From: Membranipora membranacea
Lineage: Eukaryota; Bryozoa; Gymnolaemata; Cheilostomatida; Membraniporidae
Direction: 5' to 3'
Assembly: GCA_914767715.1 (NCBI GenBank)
Contig: OU612070.1
Span: forward strand, 763,501 to 823,500
Length of the DNA stretch: 60,000 nucleotides
Below are positions 25,745 to 37,511 of the stretch, piece by piece (position 1 is the first letter of the stretch; every line of letters starts with the position of its first letter). The position numbers and the translations under genes were made by a program. The notes below the pieces were generated by a model that was given only the letters and a program-made list of their open reading frames with translations, did no database searches and was not told the DNA's origin.

Positions 25745-26252
25745 TGTGATAAGGTTAAGGCTTTCTAAGTAAGCTGAGACATCATCATTGAATGCTGGTT
25801 GACTATCTGAGCGATTTTCCGACATGGAAAGGCAGAATTGATTGGCCAAAGTTGGATATCGGTCGCAGTATTTCTTGATTTTGAAATTTGATAGCCTCTA
25901 ATTTTACAAAGACAAGACATTGATAACTATAGTTTTAAAGGAAAGTGAAATGATTTATTTTGCTAACAAACAAGAAACAAATTAATCCTATCATTATCAC
26001 ATCTTGAATGAATAGTCACCTGAAAAGCTTTTACAATGCAGAACATGTCAGTTTTAAAAATGAAATGAAAAAAGATACTCTTGTGTCAAAAAGATTCATA
26101 AAGGAATTTGAATTCTACTAAACCGATGCTAAATATAAACCGATCTCTTCGTATTCCTTCTAGTTTCAAAGCTTCGGAAACAACAAAAAGTCACACTTCT
26201 GGAATAATTAATTTTGAACACATTTTTAATTTTTTTGTCTTACAGACATTTT

Positions 26253-27697
26253 TTAAGCGATCTCGCATCTCTTGCCGATATGGTCAGCAGATTTAGCGGC
26301 TTCCTCACCACAGTCACACCAGAAGGTATCACACTGGTTGTAACAGGCTCCGTTGTTGAGACAACCTCCAGCGAGGGCACAGAAGTCTGCTTGTGCTTCT
26401 CCGTTAACACCTGGAAGATGTAAGTATTACATAAATTAACCTCTCAGATAATGGCACTTTGCGCACAGCCTTGAGTATTCCCCCTACACTGATACAGGTG
26501 ACGGGATGCCCACGTAACCCAAAGTGTTTGGATGTGGGACTGTATTAAACTAATTATAGCATGGCCATTTCCACACATGATTATTTGTCAAGTGCAGCTC
26601 TTAGCTCTATAGACATAAGAAAGCAAGTAATATAGAGAAGTGACTCACAGATGTCGCTGCCCTGTGGTAGGTCATTGGTGATTGGTTGTGTTGGAATGCT
26701 GCAGTCATGATTTCCCTGCCATGAGACGGGGCACTCACACCAGCATCTATCAGCCTCATACAGGAAGGTTCCTCCATTTTGGCAGACAATTGGGTTGGCG
26801 GCACATGCTGGTGGTCCATCAACTGATGGTTCAACTCTGGTACAATGGTTAACACCTGCGGAAAATAATTGAAAGATAATCTTGTTGCTATTTGGAGATA
26901 TATGTGCCTTATTAGAGAGTATCTACAAAGTACAAAACCACTCTTCAACTGGAAAATCTAATGATATAACTCTTCTTCAAACTTCAGGTTAATATGCTAA
27001 TCGTTCATTATTGCAACAACAACAAAATTCTTTGTCTTCCCACATTTATTTCATCTCAATTTGTACTTAGCAATCTTTGGGACAACATTGAATTGAAGAC
27101 AACCAACATGATAAAACACTTCTTACCGTTGTCGAGGTCCATCAAGTTGACAGTACATGGGTTGTGCTCTCCTTGGACAAAGTTGTAGCTGACACGTGAC
27201 ATCCATCCGCATCTTCTTGGCAACCATGAGAGACCTCCATCCTCGTTGAGTGTGCACTCATGATACCAGCACATGTTGTTATTATCGACTGCTTTGTTAC
27301 CTTCCAGTCCGCAGACAGCTATAGGAAAAAATGTAGTTAATATGAAATAATTTCTCTGTATTCAGTCATCTCTAGCAGGGGAATCACAATTATATTGCAT
27401 GTATTTTGTATACAGCCTTGATTCAAACTCATTTTCACTTTTGCTGGTTAGTGATGAATTTATCTTCACTTTTTGTAATGCCAACATTACAAGTTTAGAT
27501 TGGCATGGCTATACAAAAACATATGTACATGATGGGTAGAGATATCAGTATTGTACAAGGTACCTTGTGTAAAGGCATTAAAATAAAGTTTTAAAATAAA
27601 AGATAAATGAGAACATACCTCTGCTATCAGGTGTAGATGGTCCAGCTTGTGCAGATACCACTGCTACGAGAGCACATAATGCATAAAACTTATTCAT
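26253..27697 (-). CDS. secreted Cys-rich protein with two EGF-like domains (copy B)
   Basis: Minus-strand exons are 27697-27619, 27318-27127, 26855-26649 and 26410-26253. They have the same phase-1 structure as copy A and encode 211 residues. The signal peptide is identical to that of copy A, and every cysteine I compared is kept. Differences are mostly conservative (for example DSNNMCW to DNNNMCW, CWCDCP to CWCECP, GDNDCS to GNHDCS). There is one extra codon in exon 3 and a small cluster of changes at the exon 3-4 junction. The last EGF-like unit is almost unchanged. Transcription converges on copy A. It is intact, with no stops or frameshifts, so it is probably a second functional gene rather than a pseudogene. 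Confidence 0.85.
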
Positions 27698-27793
27698 CGT
27701 TGTGCTTTGCCTGGTTCTGTTCCTGGTATAGAGAGAATCGCTGTCGATGGAGGTAGACTGTGAGTTCAGTGATGTGATAGTGCAGAGAGCTGC

Positions 27794-27801
27794 CTTATAT
27801 A
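27794..27801 (-). promoter_or_regulatory. TATA box of EGF-like gene copy B
   Basis: TATATAAG on the minus strand is in the same position relative to the ATG as in copy A. Both flanks are conserved, including the TCATGTAGTAACG segment upstream. Confidence 0.7.
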
Positions 27802-28130
27802 CCAGACTGTGATGATGGCGTTACTACATGACTACATTACAGTGTCATGGTAACTAGGCTTCTGTATTGTCATCCCTCATTGATCAGATCTACAAACTCT
27901 CATATCACCTCATTCTCTTGCTCCTCCTAACATCATCTGATCTCAGCACTGACTTGATAATCCCTTGATCATTATCTTAATCCATGGCCAAATATTCATC
28001 AAAAACTGTCACTGTCACACCACACTGTATGACTGTATGTATGTACTACTGAGATGTCTATCTACAGACAAATTCCTTATAGATTAGTGCTACTTGTACT
28101 CATCAAATCCGCTGCATCCAGCGTATCATA

Positions 28131-29561
28131 CAGATTTTGGCTTCTGTCTCATGACAAGTTGTTGGACCGTATATGAGAGATCGTCAGACAAGACCAGACC
28201 AGCATGATTAGCATCCACCCACAAACCGTATCGCAAATCAGTAGCTTCAATAAATGCGATTGTATATGATCTCGAGATTACGTGTGCAGTGTATTGCCAA
28301 ATAAAGAAAAATCTCCATCTAAACATTATACCTGCACCAGAACCAGTTTGTAACACGCGAAGAATGAACTTTAACAATTTCAAAATTTTCCCAAACTCCC
28401 TACTGGATTGATGTGAGTTAAAAAGGATCTATGAGCATTCCAGTCTGGGCCTTCCAGACTCTTGCCCCTCGCCCGATGCCCACCCCCCCCCCCCCCCCGC
28501 CCTACTGAATCCGCCCCAGAAAAGTCTCTGCTTTCAGGTCTGGATCTAATCCATGATTTATTGTATCTACTCATAAGACCATGTTGCTGTAAAAGGAGTC
28601 TTGTTTTGACAATCTGTTATCAAACACTGACAAAACAAGACTAGAGAGGATCCAGGGCTCTGCTTTTTGCATTATGCTGCCATTCTCTGACGAACGTGAA
28701 CAGAGGCTTGAAAATCTAGCACTTCTAACAATCACAACTTTCCTGCACACCTCTTGCAGTGAACACTTCACCAAAATAGCCAACTACGATCACCATCCCC
28801 TGAGCTCTCGTATTCAAGGAAATACAAACAGAAGATCTGCTCTTAGAGATAGATAAATATCAGCCATGCAAGTGTAGAACCACCAAGAGACAAAAACCTT
28901 TTTTGATTTTTATATGCGATTTTTCAAATGATGCAGCTCAGACTCCTTTTCATTTTTGCACTTTTTTTTCAGACTTTTATTAACACTTTTTTTTCACACT
29001 TTTATTAACACTCTTTTTAACACTTATGTGCCGTACTGCCGATGCTATCAACCTATTACAGGATGGATATTAGAATTAGGCAATAAACAAACTTCAAAAC
29101 GTCAAACTTCAGTAGTTAGTTTGCATAGTCCCAATCATTGTGACGTTGATAACTGCAATGCAGTTGAGCTACAAGCAATAAGACGTGTCCTCATGAACAG
29201 AAAAGGGACAACTCCGATTAATTTCCTTTCAAAAATATTCTGAAATTCCTAATATTGCTCCTAGTCTTTGCTAACAAGTTAGCAATTTTCAAGTTTAATT
29301 GTGGACAGTAATTAGAAAATTTACTGAACAATAAAATGTTTGCTTCACGATTTAACTGTTTACTAAAATAATTAAGTAATGATACAAGGGTTGAAAATAC
29401 CAATAAGAATAGGACCAAGTTTGCAGGAGTCAGCTAGCCAGTAGGTATGGTAACCATACAGCTGGGTAGGGATAATCGGGTTTTCAAAGGCGTAAAACAA
29501 TCAAAATTAAAATAAAAAATTGCAACAGAACAGGCTCCTTTGTATGTATTTAGAATGCCAA
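28131..29561. other. intergenic region with poly-C tract
   Basis: No gene is recognised. There is an uninterrupted run of about 16 Cs at 28483-28498 and T-rich TTTTTTTTCA-type repeats at 28965-29020. This is where the missing last exon of the minus-strand SLC16-like gene would be expected, but I found no convincing candidate. Confidence 0.5.
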
Positions 29562-29830
29562 GCTACGGTTGACCAAAACCGCCAATTTTTCCCACACAAT
29601 ATCCCCAGTGCCTGTAATTATGGCGGTTTTGGTCAACCAAAACCGTCACTTAAAAAAACAAGTATGATTTGCAGCTACAGTGCCGGTTTTGGTCGACCCA
29701 AACCGCCACTAAAAAAGAAAAGATGTATGATTTGCAGCTACAGTGGCGGTTATGGTCTACCAAAACCGCCATAATTACAGGCACTTGGGATATTATGTGG
29801 GAAAAGTTGGCGGTTTTGTTCAACCGTAGC
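29562..29830. mobile_element. 269 bp palindromic element (MITE-like)
   Basis: Terminal inverted repeats of 72 bp (29562-29633 and 29759-29830) differ at only 4 positions. The centre contains two direct repeats of about 60 bp, each with ATGATTTGCAGCTACAGTG. Three smaller palindromes of the form CGGTTTTGGT/ACCAAAACCG recur inside, one of them a perfect 22-bp palindrome at 29624-29645. It has no coding capacity, and the open frames on both strands follow from the palindromic units. Confidence 0.85.
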
Positions 29831-29982
29831 CAAGCTCTTTTTACCGGTACTTTCATAAAACGAGAAGCTAAAAATAACAAAACTTGCTATTCATCTGTAG
29901 TACACCTGTAGTTGAGGTTGCTATTTTGACATGCTGCCGATAGGTACACATTTACACTATTTTAGCATTGTCTGGAATATAC

Positions 29983-32900
29983 CTGCTAATAAGCTTGTTG
30001 GAGTCATCACGACCCCGCAGATGGTGATCTCAGTCACGAAGGACAGTGTAGCATGTTGCGGCCCCACCACGTTCACCCATTGAGCATAATCTGAGCTCCA
30101 TATAAACGAGGTGGACATCCCAATCAAACCCATTATGACATAAAACTGCACTGAAACAGAAAAGGGTAGGTGATTCGATGAAATACATCTGATATTTATG
30201 AGCTTTGGGAGGTATCTCTCATGGCCGTAGGCGGTCGTTAGCGACCGCTTACGGCTGCGATCGCCATCCTGAACGCTTTAAAGGGCTGGCTGTGCTCATG
30301 GCATGAAACTTAAAACAGTCTGAATACTTTTCTCACACTCATCAAAGTGTTTGTTGAGTTATAAGCCTACCCTGAAGCTTTGAGGTAATATTTATCATAT
30401 TTTTTTATGGTGATTTCAATAGAGCTACACTCACTGAGGTTTGGTTCGAACATCAACGAAATTGAAGCTATTGCCAGTTCTGTGCTTCCCAGTGAAAATA
30501 CAGCTACAGAGCAAAAGGACGTCATCTGAGCCAGAAATATATACACTAGACCTGTGCAGAGCTGTGTTAGCCCTCGTATTGTTACAGCTGTACTATAAAA
30601 AACAAAAACATATAGCCAATCACATGGCAAGATTGTTTTGCTTAGCATAATCGAATTGTTACAATAACAGAGAAAAGTTCTTTTCTTCCAACACAACGTT
30701 ATCCGTACATATAGATCAGCTGACAAGGGAGATCTCTCAGCCCGGCAGATAGTGAGATGGCACAATTTGTTTTGGATAATGAAGATGTCAAGTACAATAG
30801 AACTTTGTATTCACAGTTCCTTTTATGCCAAAATAGTTTAACGTACCCTACCCTTAATTTACCCTGAGCCTACCCTCACCCGTTACTAACCCTACCCTCA
30901 CCCTTACTTAAATCTACCCCATTCCACCCTCACCCTGCCCTCACCTTACTGCAACTGAACACGTTATCCCATACTACACTCAGCGTACTCCCAACCCTAC
31001 CCCTAAACCTACACCCATTCTACCCCCATCCTACTCTAATTCTACCCCCATCATAACCTCACCCAATCTAATGAGATGGGATAAATTTCACCCGGGCGGT
31101 CAGCTCACCACATAACTACCAGCAATGAATGAACTAGTGATTACCCAAATCATAGTTGTCTTGTGAGATTAGAAGTTTGAAGGCAGCGTAGTCAGCTATT
31201 ATCGAGGAGCCGGCAACCGATCCTGTGTGTGCAAGAGAACAGGCTGCCATCATAAATGCTACCTGAAAATGAAATTACTTATGAACTACAGAACAAAAGA
31301 TCATTGGTGTCCAGTGACAAAGGGTCAGATGGAGTGGAGAGGGTACAACTCCTGTGCCCTGTTTAATGGGTATACCACAAAGCAAAGTTCCAGGATTCCT
31401 GGTGAGATCAGAATAAGATGAAAATATGAGATTTATGTGATTTTCCTGTGATATTCAGGTTATAAATGCAGTGTGGGAATTTTGCTGCCACGTGTTCAAT
31501 AGCGTCACATTTCGGACTTTATAGTGTAGATATTATAAATGCTGTCGACAATAATAACACTCTCTCCGTTGACTTGTATCTCACAGACTTGCGTTCCTTG
31601 ATAAATTTCTTCAGCACTCGAAGCTTGCCTCCACATGGTATATCATTCTCAGATGTTGAGTTTATCTCCTGATAGGTTTTTGATTCTCACAGTTTCCATT
31701 CCTGTTCATCATTTCTGTGTTTCTCGTCCTGTCTAACAATATTTGCCTCAACTTCTGGTACAAGTGTACATTCATCTGATTGTTCGTCAACGCAAACTGC
31801 CCCCGTGATTTATCTTGACGGAGGGATCGCAATGTAAACATGTCTTGTTGCGTAATCAGAGACAAGAAGGATCATGTTTTCAGATTTCGGCCTATTGGCT
31901 AGGATCGAAGTGTCACTGCCAATGCGAAATTAGCACCTGTCATCAGTTTTGGCAGCTTGCTGCACACACATTTCAGGAGGTCCTATATGGCCTCCCCCCT
32001 AGGATGCATTATAGTTTCCAGGATCACCCTCAGTAATTAACCCTGTAACACTCATTAGGGCCAGCCAGACCTCTGAGTTTTAAACAAGCCGCTCAGAGAT
32101 TTGATTCTCACACGTACCATGACATGGCTTAATTGAGTCATTTATCATTATCAACTTAGAGATTTTTTGCAGCAGCAGCAATTTTAGAGATCTTTTGGTG
32201 ATTTCGATAACAAGCCCATAATAAAATGTTGCGTAAAAGAAGCCAAGTCAGATTACTGAATGTTCTGCAATGATATGACAGCAAAAGTAGCCTTAATGAA
32301 GGTAGCTGATAAACTTGGTAAAGTCATAGAGCTAAAGTTCTGCAAGCTAATATTTTTGATATAGTATTAAAACTACGGTCCTTACTTGTAAATATCATAC
32401 TGCATCTTTTTGTGAGTTGGGGTTTGTCTGCAGAGGTTGCTTTGTGTTGTCTGACGATGGCGATGAGTCAGGAGATCTGTAGAACAGACCAGTCAATACA
32501 TTCAGTAACATTGACATGCCAGTCACAAATAGGCAGTAGTGGAAACCCAACAGTCTATTCATAAAACCTGTAAATCAGAAGAGAGATGTCTAAACAGTCA
32601 GGAGGAGCCTGACAGTCTATTACTTCTACTAATAGTCCAAAGGTGTTACTGGGTAGACATAGAGGGACAGATAAATATTTTTGATGGACAGGGAAAACAA
32701 GTTTTCTGTCTATTTAAGGACTAGCAGGCAAACATAGATAGATAAGCTTCAAAGATAGACAGGAATGAGCATGGAAACTTGTTCGATGCGGCCAGATGGA
32801 CCATCAGATCAGCATTCCACAAAAAATGAATACCGCGTAACGTGTGTTTGAAAATTATCTATATATCTGGATGCGGCTGGAGGGTCAAACAATCCATTTG

Positions 32901-34107
32901 GGTCATATTTGATGTGTTGTGCACCCCACAGTTTATGAGATCATTTGGTTGAATTTCTCACTTTCCATACCAGACAATGTTTGTAGTACTTACTGATAGA
33001 TTTTGCAGATAACATACATCCTACACCTAGCACCACCCCAATGGTTACATAAGGCGCCACCTGGTCTTTCTTAGTGAAGTACTTAGGCAGTATAATAAAG
33101 CAAGATGTACTCAGAAACCCACTCTCAACTCCTGCAAGCAAATTAACATTGTTAAAAGAATACAGTTTTGAATCTTAGATGGATTTAGAGAACTATTGCA
33201 TCAGCAATAATACTGCTAGATAGCTACGTAACTCCTTTAACATTTACCTTCATATGTTGACTATAAAAATTTGTGTATATGGATGCTGTTGGGAAGAGAA
33301 TTTTACCCACAGTATGCACGTTTGTCATATTCTTATATTGGACCGTAAAAAGGAATGAGTTGTCTTTTCCTGCAAACAGAGTAGATAATCACCACAGCGT
33401 CCTTGCTGGTTACAGCAGCCACCTGATACCATATCGAGTAGAGTTTCGTATTATGTGAAGAGGAAATATTAACCTGTGAGAATTCCATTGAAGATGAGAG
33501 CATGCCATGCTTCGGTAGAGAGAGCAGTCCCGATCATACCTATACAAGGCAATATACCACCAATAATATGGATCCATCTTATTTCTATCTTTGTTGAAAA
33601 CCACCAGATTGGCAGACCTACAAGATAAGGACAGAGCAATAACATGAATGATCACATTACCTCCACATAACCTTGACCTTGACATAAACGTATGTTGCGA
33701 GAGATGGATGAGAACAAGAGGACTCAGTCACTGTTTATGAGAACCTAAAAATGAGTATGCTATTTTATCAAACAACATAATAAATTTTATCATGTAATGT
33801 CCACAGCTCACCCTTAGAGCAGTACACTGTCCCCTAACCCCATAAAGTTGGTCTAATCTCAATTAATTGAATTTTGGATCTGTTCTGCCTTGATTTAATG
33901 TAACTCACTTGTAAGAAACTGTAGTGATGTTTGAACTGAGCCTATCATCAGAGAAAGTATTCTTTCATCAAATCTTGCTTCATCATAGTTTGACAGAACT
34001 GGTAGTGTACCAAGTATGAAAGTTGCTCGCAGGAACATAGTCACACATGCTGAGACAAATATAAAATACCTGTAAATTTTAGTGCCCGTGTTCAAACGAC
34101 AAGACAT
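29983..34107 (-). CDS. SLC16 (monocarboxylate transporter)-like major facilitator, 3' end not found
   Basis: Minus-strand exons are 34107-33909, 33617-33474, 33131-32994, 32567-32401, 31262-31145, 30551-30435 and 30150-29983. Phases are 1,1,1,0,1,1,1, all consistent, and 350 residues are encoded so far. Eleven hydrophobic segments can be drawn: six before a polar S/D/N/Q-rich loop (about residues 186-208) and five after. GGILPCIGMIGTAL, ILTGVESGFLST and PKYFTKKDQVA resemble SLC16 TM3-TM5 with the YF-K-[RK] loop. VVGPQHATLSF and LLAG resemble the TM10-TM11 region. The first TM lacks the usual SLC16 DGGWGW-type motif, so the substrate cannot be guessed. A phase-1 donor (GTATAT) follows 29983, so at least one more exon with TM12 is needed. 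It may be beyond recognition, or the gene may be damaged by the 29562-29830 element. Confidence 0.65.
30224..30255. other. GC-rich stem-loop in SLC16-like intron
   Basis: Arms 30224-30237 and 30242-30255 pair at all 14 positions with one G-U wobble (+ strand) around a TTAG loop. It stands out as a GC-rich hairpin in AT-rich surroundings, and an outer ATGGC/GCCAT pairing may extend it. Confidence 0.65.
30837..31075. repeat. degenerate CCCTA/CCCTCAC-rich tract
   Basis: About 240 bp of the + strand is built from imperfect repeats such as CTACCCTCACC, CCTACCC and AACCCTACC. The minus strand, which is the sense strand of the SLC16-like intron, is correspondingly rich in GGGTAGG and GGGTGAGG. It is too irregular to be a true telomeric array. 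Confidence 0.75.
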
Positions 34108-35420
34108 GCTAAGCTATGAAGATGCTACTGAAAACCAGTACCAGTCGTGTACTGCTTTTATAATAGTGAGATGCTTGCAGGTCATTCAGGATCTATCCAG
34201 TTAAAGAAAAGATGACCTGTACTTGAAACGAAGTCAGAATCTATAATCGATTAGTTTTCCTCAACAATTCTGTATTAAAACATTGTAGTTGTAGAAGCAA
34301 TCTTTTATTAAAATTTAAAATTGCAGAAGAACACAAAAGCCTCTTTTTGTAAGCAAAAGTGATCTTGGAACTGGACAAATCTGGATAGAGTAACAAGTGG
34401 TCTGGTATATTAGGTCACTCTACCGAAACATTGCTTAGACGCACAAGAGTCATTGAACGTCTGCTTGTTGACCGTATGATTTGACTTAACCTCCTTTTTT
34501 GAATTAAGATTATAAGTCTCATTATAATAAGTAGATGAAGGTTAATATTAAAATCATCAAATTTAAAAAATATATAAAACTTGAATCCGATAACCTTGAG
34601 GTATATATTCTGGCCATGTAGCCTTTTTTTAAATAAGTGTTTAGAATCTTTTGTTATATCTTGTTTTGTTATGTTTTGAAAAATTTTCAATCACCGAAGA
34701 CTAAGTGATGGTTAATCCGCAGCGTCAAACATTATGCATAACCCAGCTTGTGATTTTGAATGAAAAGCGTCAATTGAATTTAACATAGATTTTTCCTTTA
34801 TTTTGCGGTCATTAAATTTCTTTACATCAACAGTAGATTTATCATGTCAGCAATCAGCATTACTGATTCTTCTAGTCCCCCTGTTACTCATTGATTCTCC
34901 ACATCTGGTCTTACGAATATCAGTGGGCATAAAATTAAGCGTATCAGTGGGCATAAAATTAAGCTGCTCAAACCTTATCATGCTGTGTTGATGTGTTGTT
35001 TCTATTATTTATTACGCTGTGTTTTGTGGCATATTTTGAAAACACGATTAACTTGATGCCATTAAAATAAAGGTTCTAAAAAGACTGTGCTTCCAAATAC
35101 AGTTATTGATACTATTTGTGATCTATTATGGAATAAATAATAAAAAAATGTAGAACAATAGATAACTTAATCTACATGGTAAATTCTGTAGTGAATTGAG
35201 GAGTACTTTTCCACACAGTCAAATTATGGTAATGAACAAGTCATTGAATCCTGGCTTCTCAGTGCTGTCCACTGGGGTTTGTGTTACTTGGCAAAGTTAT
35301 CACTTCATGAATCGCTTTTTGGGTATTCTTAGCCAAACAATCCGAGAAACCAAACAGAAAATAAATACACACACCAGACTAGAATGCCATGTACATTTAT
35401 AGCTAAAGTAGATGTGTTCG
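34108..35420. other. intergenic region
   Basis: This is AT-rich sequence between the SLC16-like start and the BBLN-like stop. A direct repeat of about 24 bp (ATCAGTGGGCATAAAATTAA) occurs twice at 34918-34966. No gene is seen. Confidence 0.5.
34918..34966. repeat. two-copy direct repeat
   Basis: Two adjacent copies of a unit of about 24 bp containing ATCAGTGGGCATAAAATTAA are present. Confidence 0.75.
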
Positions 35421-37042
35421 TCATGACTTGTCATCAGCCTTTGTAGTTGTCTCATGCTCTGCAGTGTTCCTGTCTGCTGTAGGAGATGGGTTTGTGGTTT
35501 GGTCGGATAATGTTAAATCATCCAAGTCACTCTTCAATGTTTGGTGTGTCAGATCTGTTTCCTTGGATTGTTTGACCTTGGCGTTTTCAGCTAGGAGATT
35601 CTCAGCTTTGTCTTTCCTTAATTCTTCTAGCATAAGCTTAACCTCATCAAATAGATCATCACTCTGAGACTCCAGCGCATCCAGGGCTGCATCAACATTC
35701 TCTATTGTTCCAGATATGTCAGAATATTCTAGAAGCAGAGATTATCAATTATGGTCACAACCAAAATTTTCTGATGTAAACCTAACATATTCTGTTAGGC
35801 CTACAGTAAAAGCATTAGGCCGCTACCGCAGCAATATCATTAAATTAAACGTAATTATTATACCTTAGAATGAGAGTTATATTTCCTTGAATAGAGGATT
35901 GACAACTCTGAATTTATCTGAAATCGAAAGCACCTGTTGCTCAGAGCTAACCAGTAGTGTGCTACTGAAAAATATATAGGGAGGATGGAAATGCAAGCTT
36001 GAGATCATCTGCAAGATACTTGTTTGTGACAGGGATGAAAAAGAATTATTTTATGTACTCTACAGCATTGTAATTGTGTAAATATTTATCACTTTGTTTT
36101 GAAAATCGCCATCAAGAGAATAGGACTAAATGGCTGCAGTATTGTTTCCATTGGTCAGCTAAGCGTTTTTATACATTGGTGTAAAATTAACAATTATCAT
36201 ATATCTAACGCTTTGAAGCAGGGATGACAGATTAGGGATTTAAAAGAAGAAAGCGTATTTTGCTGATAACTTGATCAAATTTGATCGGTAATGAGTTTAA
36301 AACCACGATAGAATTAGCAGTTTGTCATGTACAGTTTGATACTAATTTAGGGCAAACATCTGTTTGAAGAAGAAATAACATCAAGTTGATAACAAGATGC
36401 TGCTGATTGTAAAGCAATTTTCAAACTTAAATCCGATCAAAATTGATCAAGTTATGAACAAAAATCCAACAGTAAATCAATAATAGCATCATTACTTCTA
36501 CACCATCCAATGACGTTACGTCGCCCACAATAAAGTGCCTCACTTCAGCTGCATATGGTCACATGGTGTCCAGTATAGGCTTATTACTAGGTATATGCTC
36601 GATACATAATTAGTCATTTTAGTGGAAAGTAACATCATATTAAACTTGTGAGCATGAACACAAATAGTCGCCAAATGCAGACTTTTCGAATGTGTCTCGG
36701 GGAATAATTTCTTTAGCGACTGATGTACGATAATCATACTGAAACATGGACATGGTTATATAATGTGCCGAAACCTTCTGCTGATGTAAGCGATTAATCT
36801 CATTATAAATAAGTCGTAAAAAATTAGATGCTGCTCTTTTCTTGCACTATGTTCAGCAATGTCAACAATGAATAGTAGTTCATAGGTTTTAAATTGACAC
36901 TGCTGATCCCTGGAGGTGCACAACAAGGGGCTTGCTCACCATTTCCATATCCATTGACCAGTGTTTCAAGAAGAGCATTATCTCCATTTCCTCCTCCAAT
37001 ATCCTGACTTTGACCTGTCTCTCTGGCCATCTTTCTAGACAT
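35421..37042 (-). CDS. BBLN: bublin coiled-coil (BBLN/C9orf16)-like protein
   Basis: Two minus-strand exons, 37042-36940 and 35728-35421, are joined at a phase-1 GTGAGC donor and CTTCTAG acceptor and encode 136 residues. The N-terminal 34 residues are polar and Gly/Asn-rich. Residues 35-80 form a short coiled coil (EYSDISGTIENVDAALDAL then ESQSDDLFDEVKLMLEELRK). Its spacing matches the conserved EY..I...L..I...LD.LE..ND.L..... block of the UPF0184/bublin family. The C-terminal tail is T/S/D/K-rich and longer than in the roughly 80-residue vertebrate protein. In C. elegans bublin organises intermediate filaments, and here the role is only inferred. The gene diverges from the UBR gene. Confidence 0.6.
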
Positions 37043-37511
37043 ATATGCTATGGCTGTTTGACTTCAATATTCTATAAAAGAATGACTAGCTGCTACCAGG
37101 GAGAATGGTGCTACTAATGAATTATTGTTATAAATAGTAGATTTCAGTTCCCAAAAATTACCAGATGTCATGTGACTCTAAATAACCATAGAACCCTTAC
37201 ACAAGTCAAAGCAATAATTTTTGTTGGACATAGGACAGAACCCTTCAGGTGTTGAAAATCCCTGGCAAGGCTGGCATTTTGGTGACCTTTCATATAGAGG
37301 GCGCTGTCATGATATGTGGGTTGTGATTGGTTGGTTCTGGATATCTTGCATTCAGTGATCACAAAGTTGGTGAGTGGTGAGGGTAATATCCATCACTATT
37401 CTGTTGACAGATCAAATCTATACTTTGGGACCGTGAACTTGCGCCTCATCTTTTCCAATCTTCTGAAAAAGCCTTTGTAAAGGCTACATTGTCCTCTGCA
37501 TTGCAGTGAAG
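37043..37511. promoter_or_regulatory. divergent intergenic region, BBLN-like / UBR
   Basis: Only 469 bp separate the two start codons, so both promoters must lie here unless an unseen 5' exon exists. No TATA box or other clear core element is visible. Confidence 0.5.

Larger units (their letters stand above)
20491..25929. other. spacer between the convergent EGF-like genes
   Basis: No gene is recognised in this 5.4 kb. It contains two TTAA MITEs joined head to head (21185-21843), a hairpin at 21990-22024, G runs at 22462-22471 and 24005-24018, a CCTGTCTTGA inverted repeat near 22917-22947, and a 17-bp hairpin at 25694-25744. Short open frames here have no recognisable domains. Confidence 0.55.
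25930..28130. repeat. inverted segmental duplication, right arm
   Basis: This is the reverse-complement counterpart of 18230-20490. It includes the promoter, all exons and the 3' flank of EGF-like copy B. Intron 1 is 300 bp here versus 211 bp in copy A because of an insertion. Confidence 0.9.

Noticed and set aside
29218-29420. Minus-strand hydrophobic frame (LVLFLLVFSTLVSLLNYF) as the missing SLC16-like last exon
   Set aside because: A stop lies directly upstream in the same frame, and no acceptor gives the required phase 1.
29650-29880. Minus- and plus-strand proteins with repeated VDHNRHCSC or GRPKPPLKK-type units
   Set aside because: They are products of the palindromic element's repeated units and have no independent coding evidence.
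30837-31075. Interstitial telomere array
   Set aside because: The repeats are too irregular, with no run of a single hexamer.
31662-31865. 67-aa minus-strand frame in the SLC16-like intron
   Set aside because: It has no domain, no matching splice phase, and the exons on either side join correctly without it.
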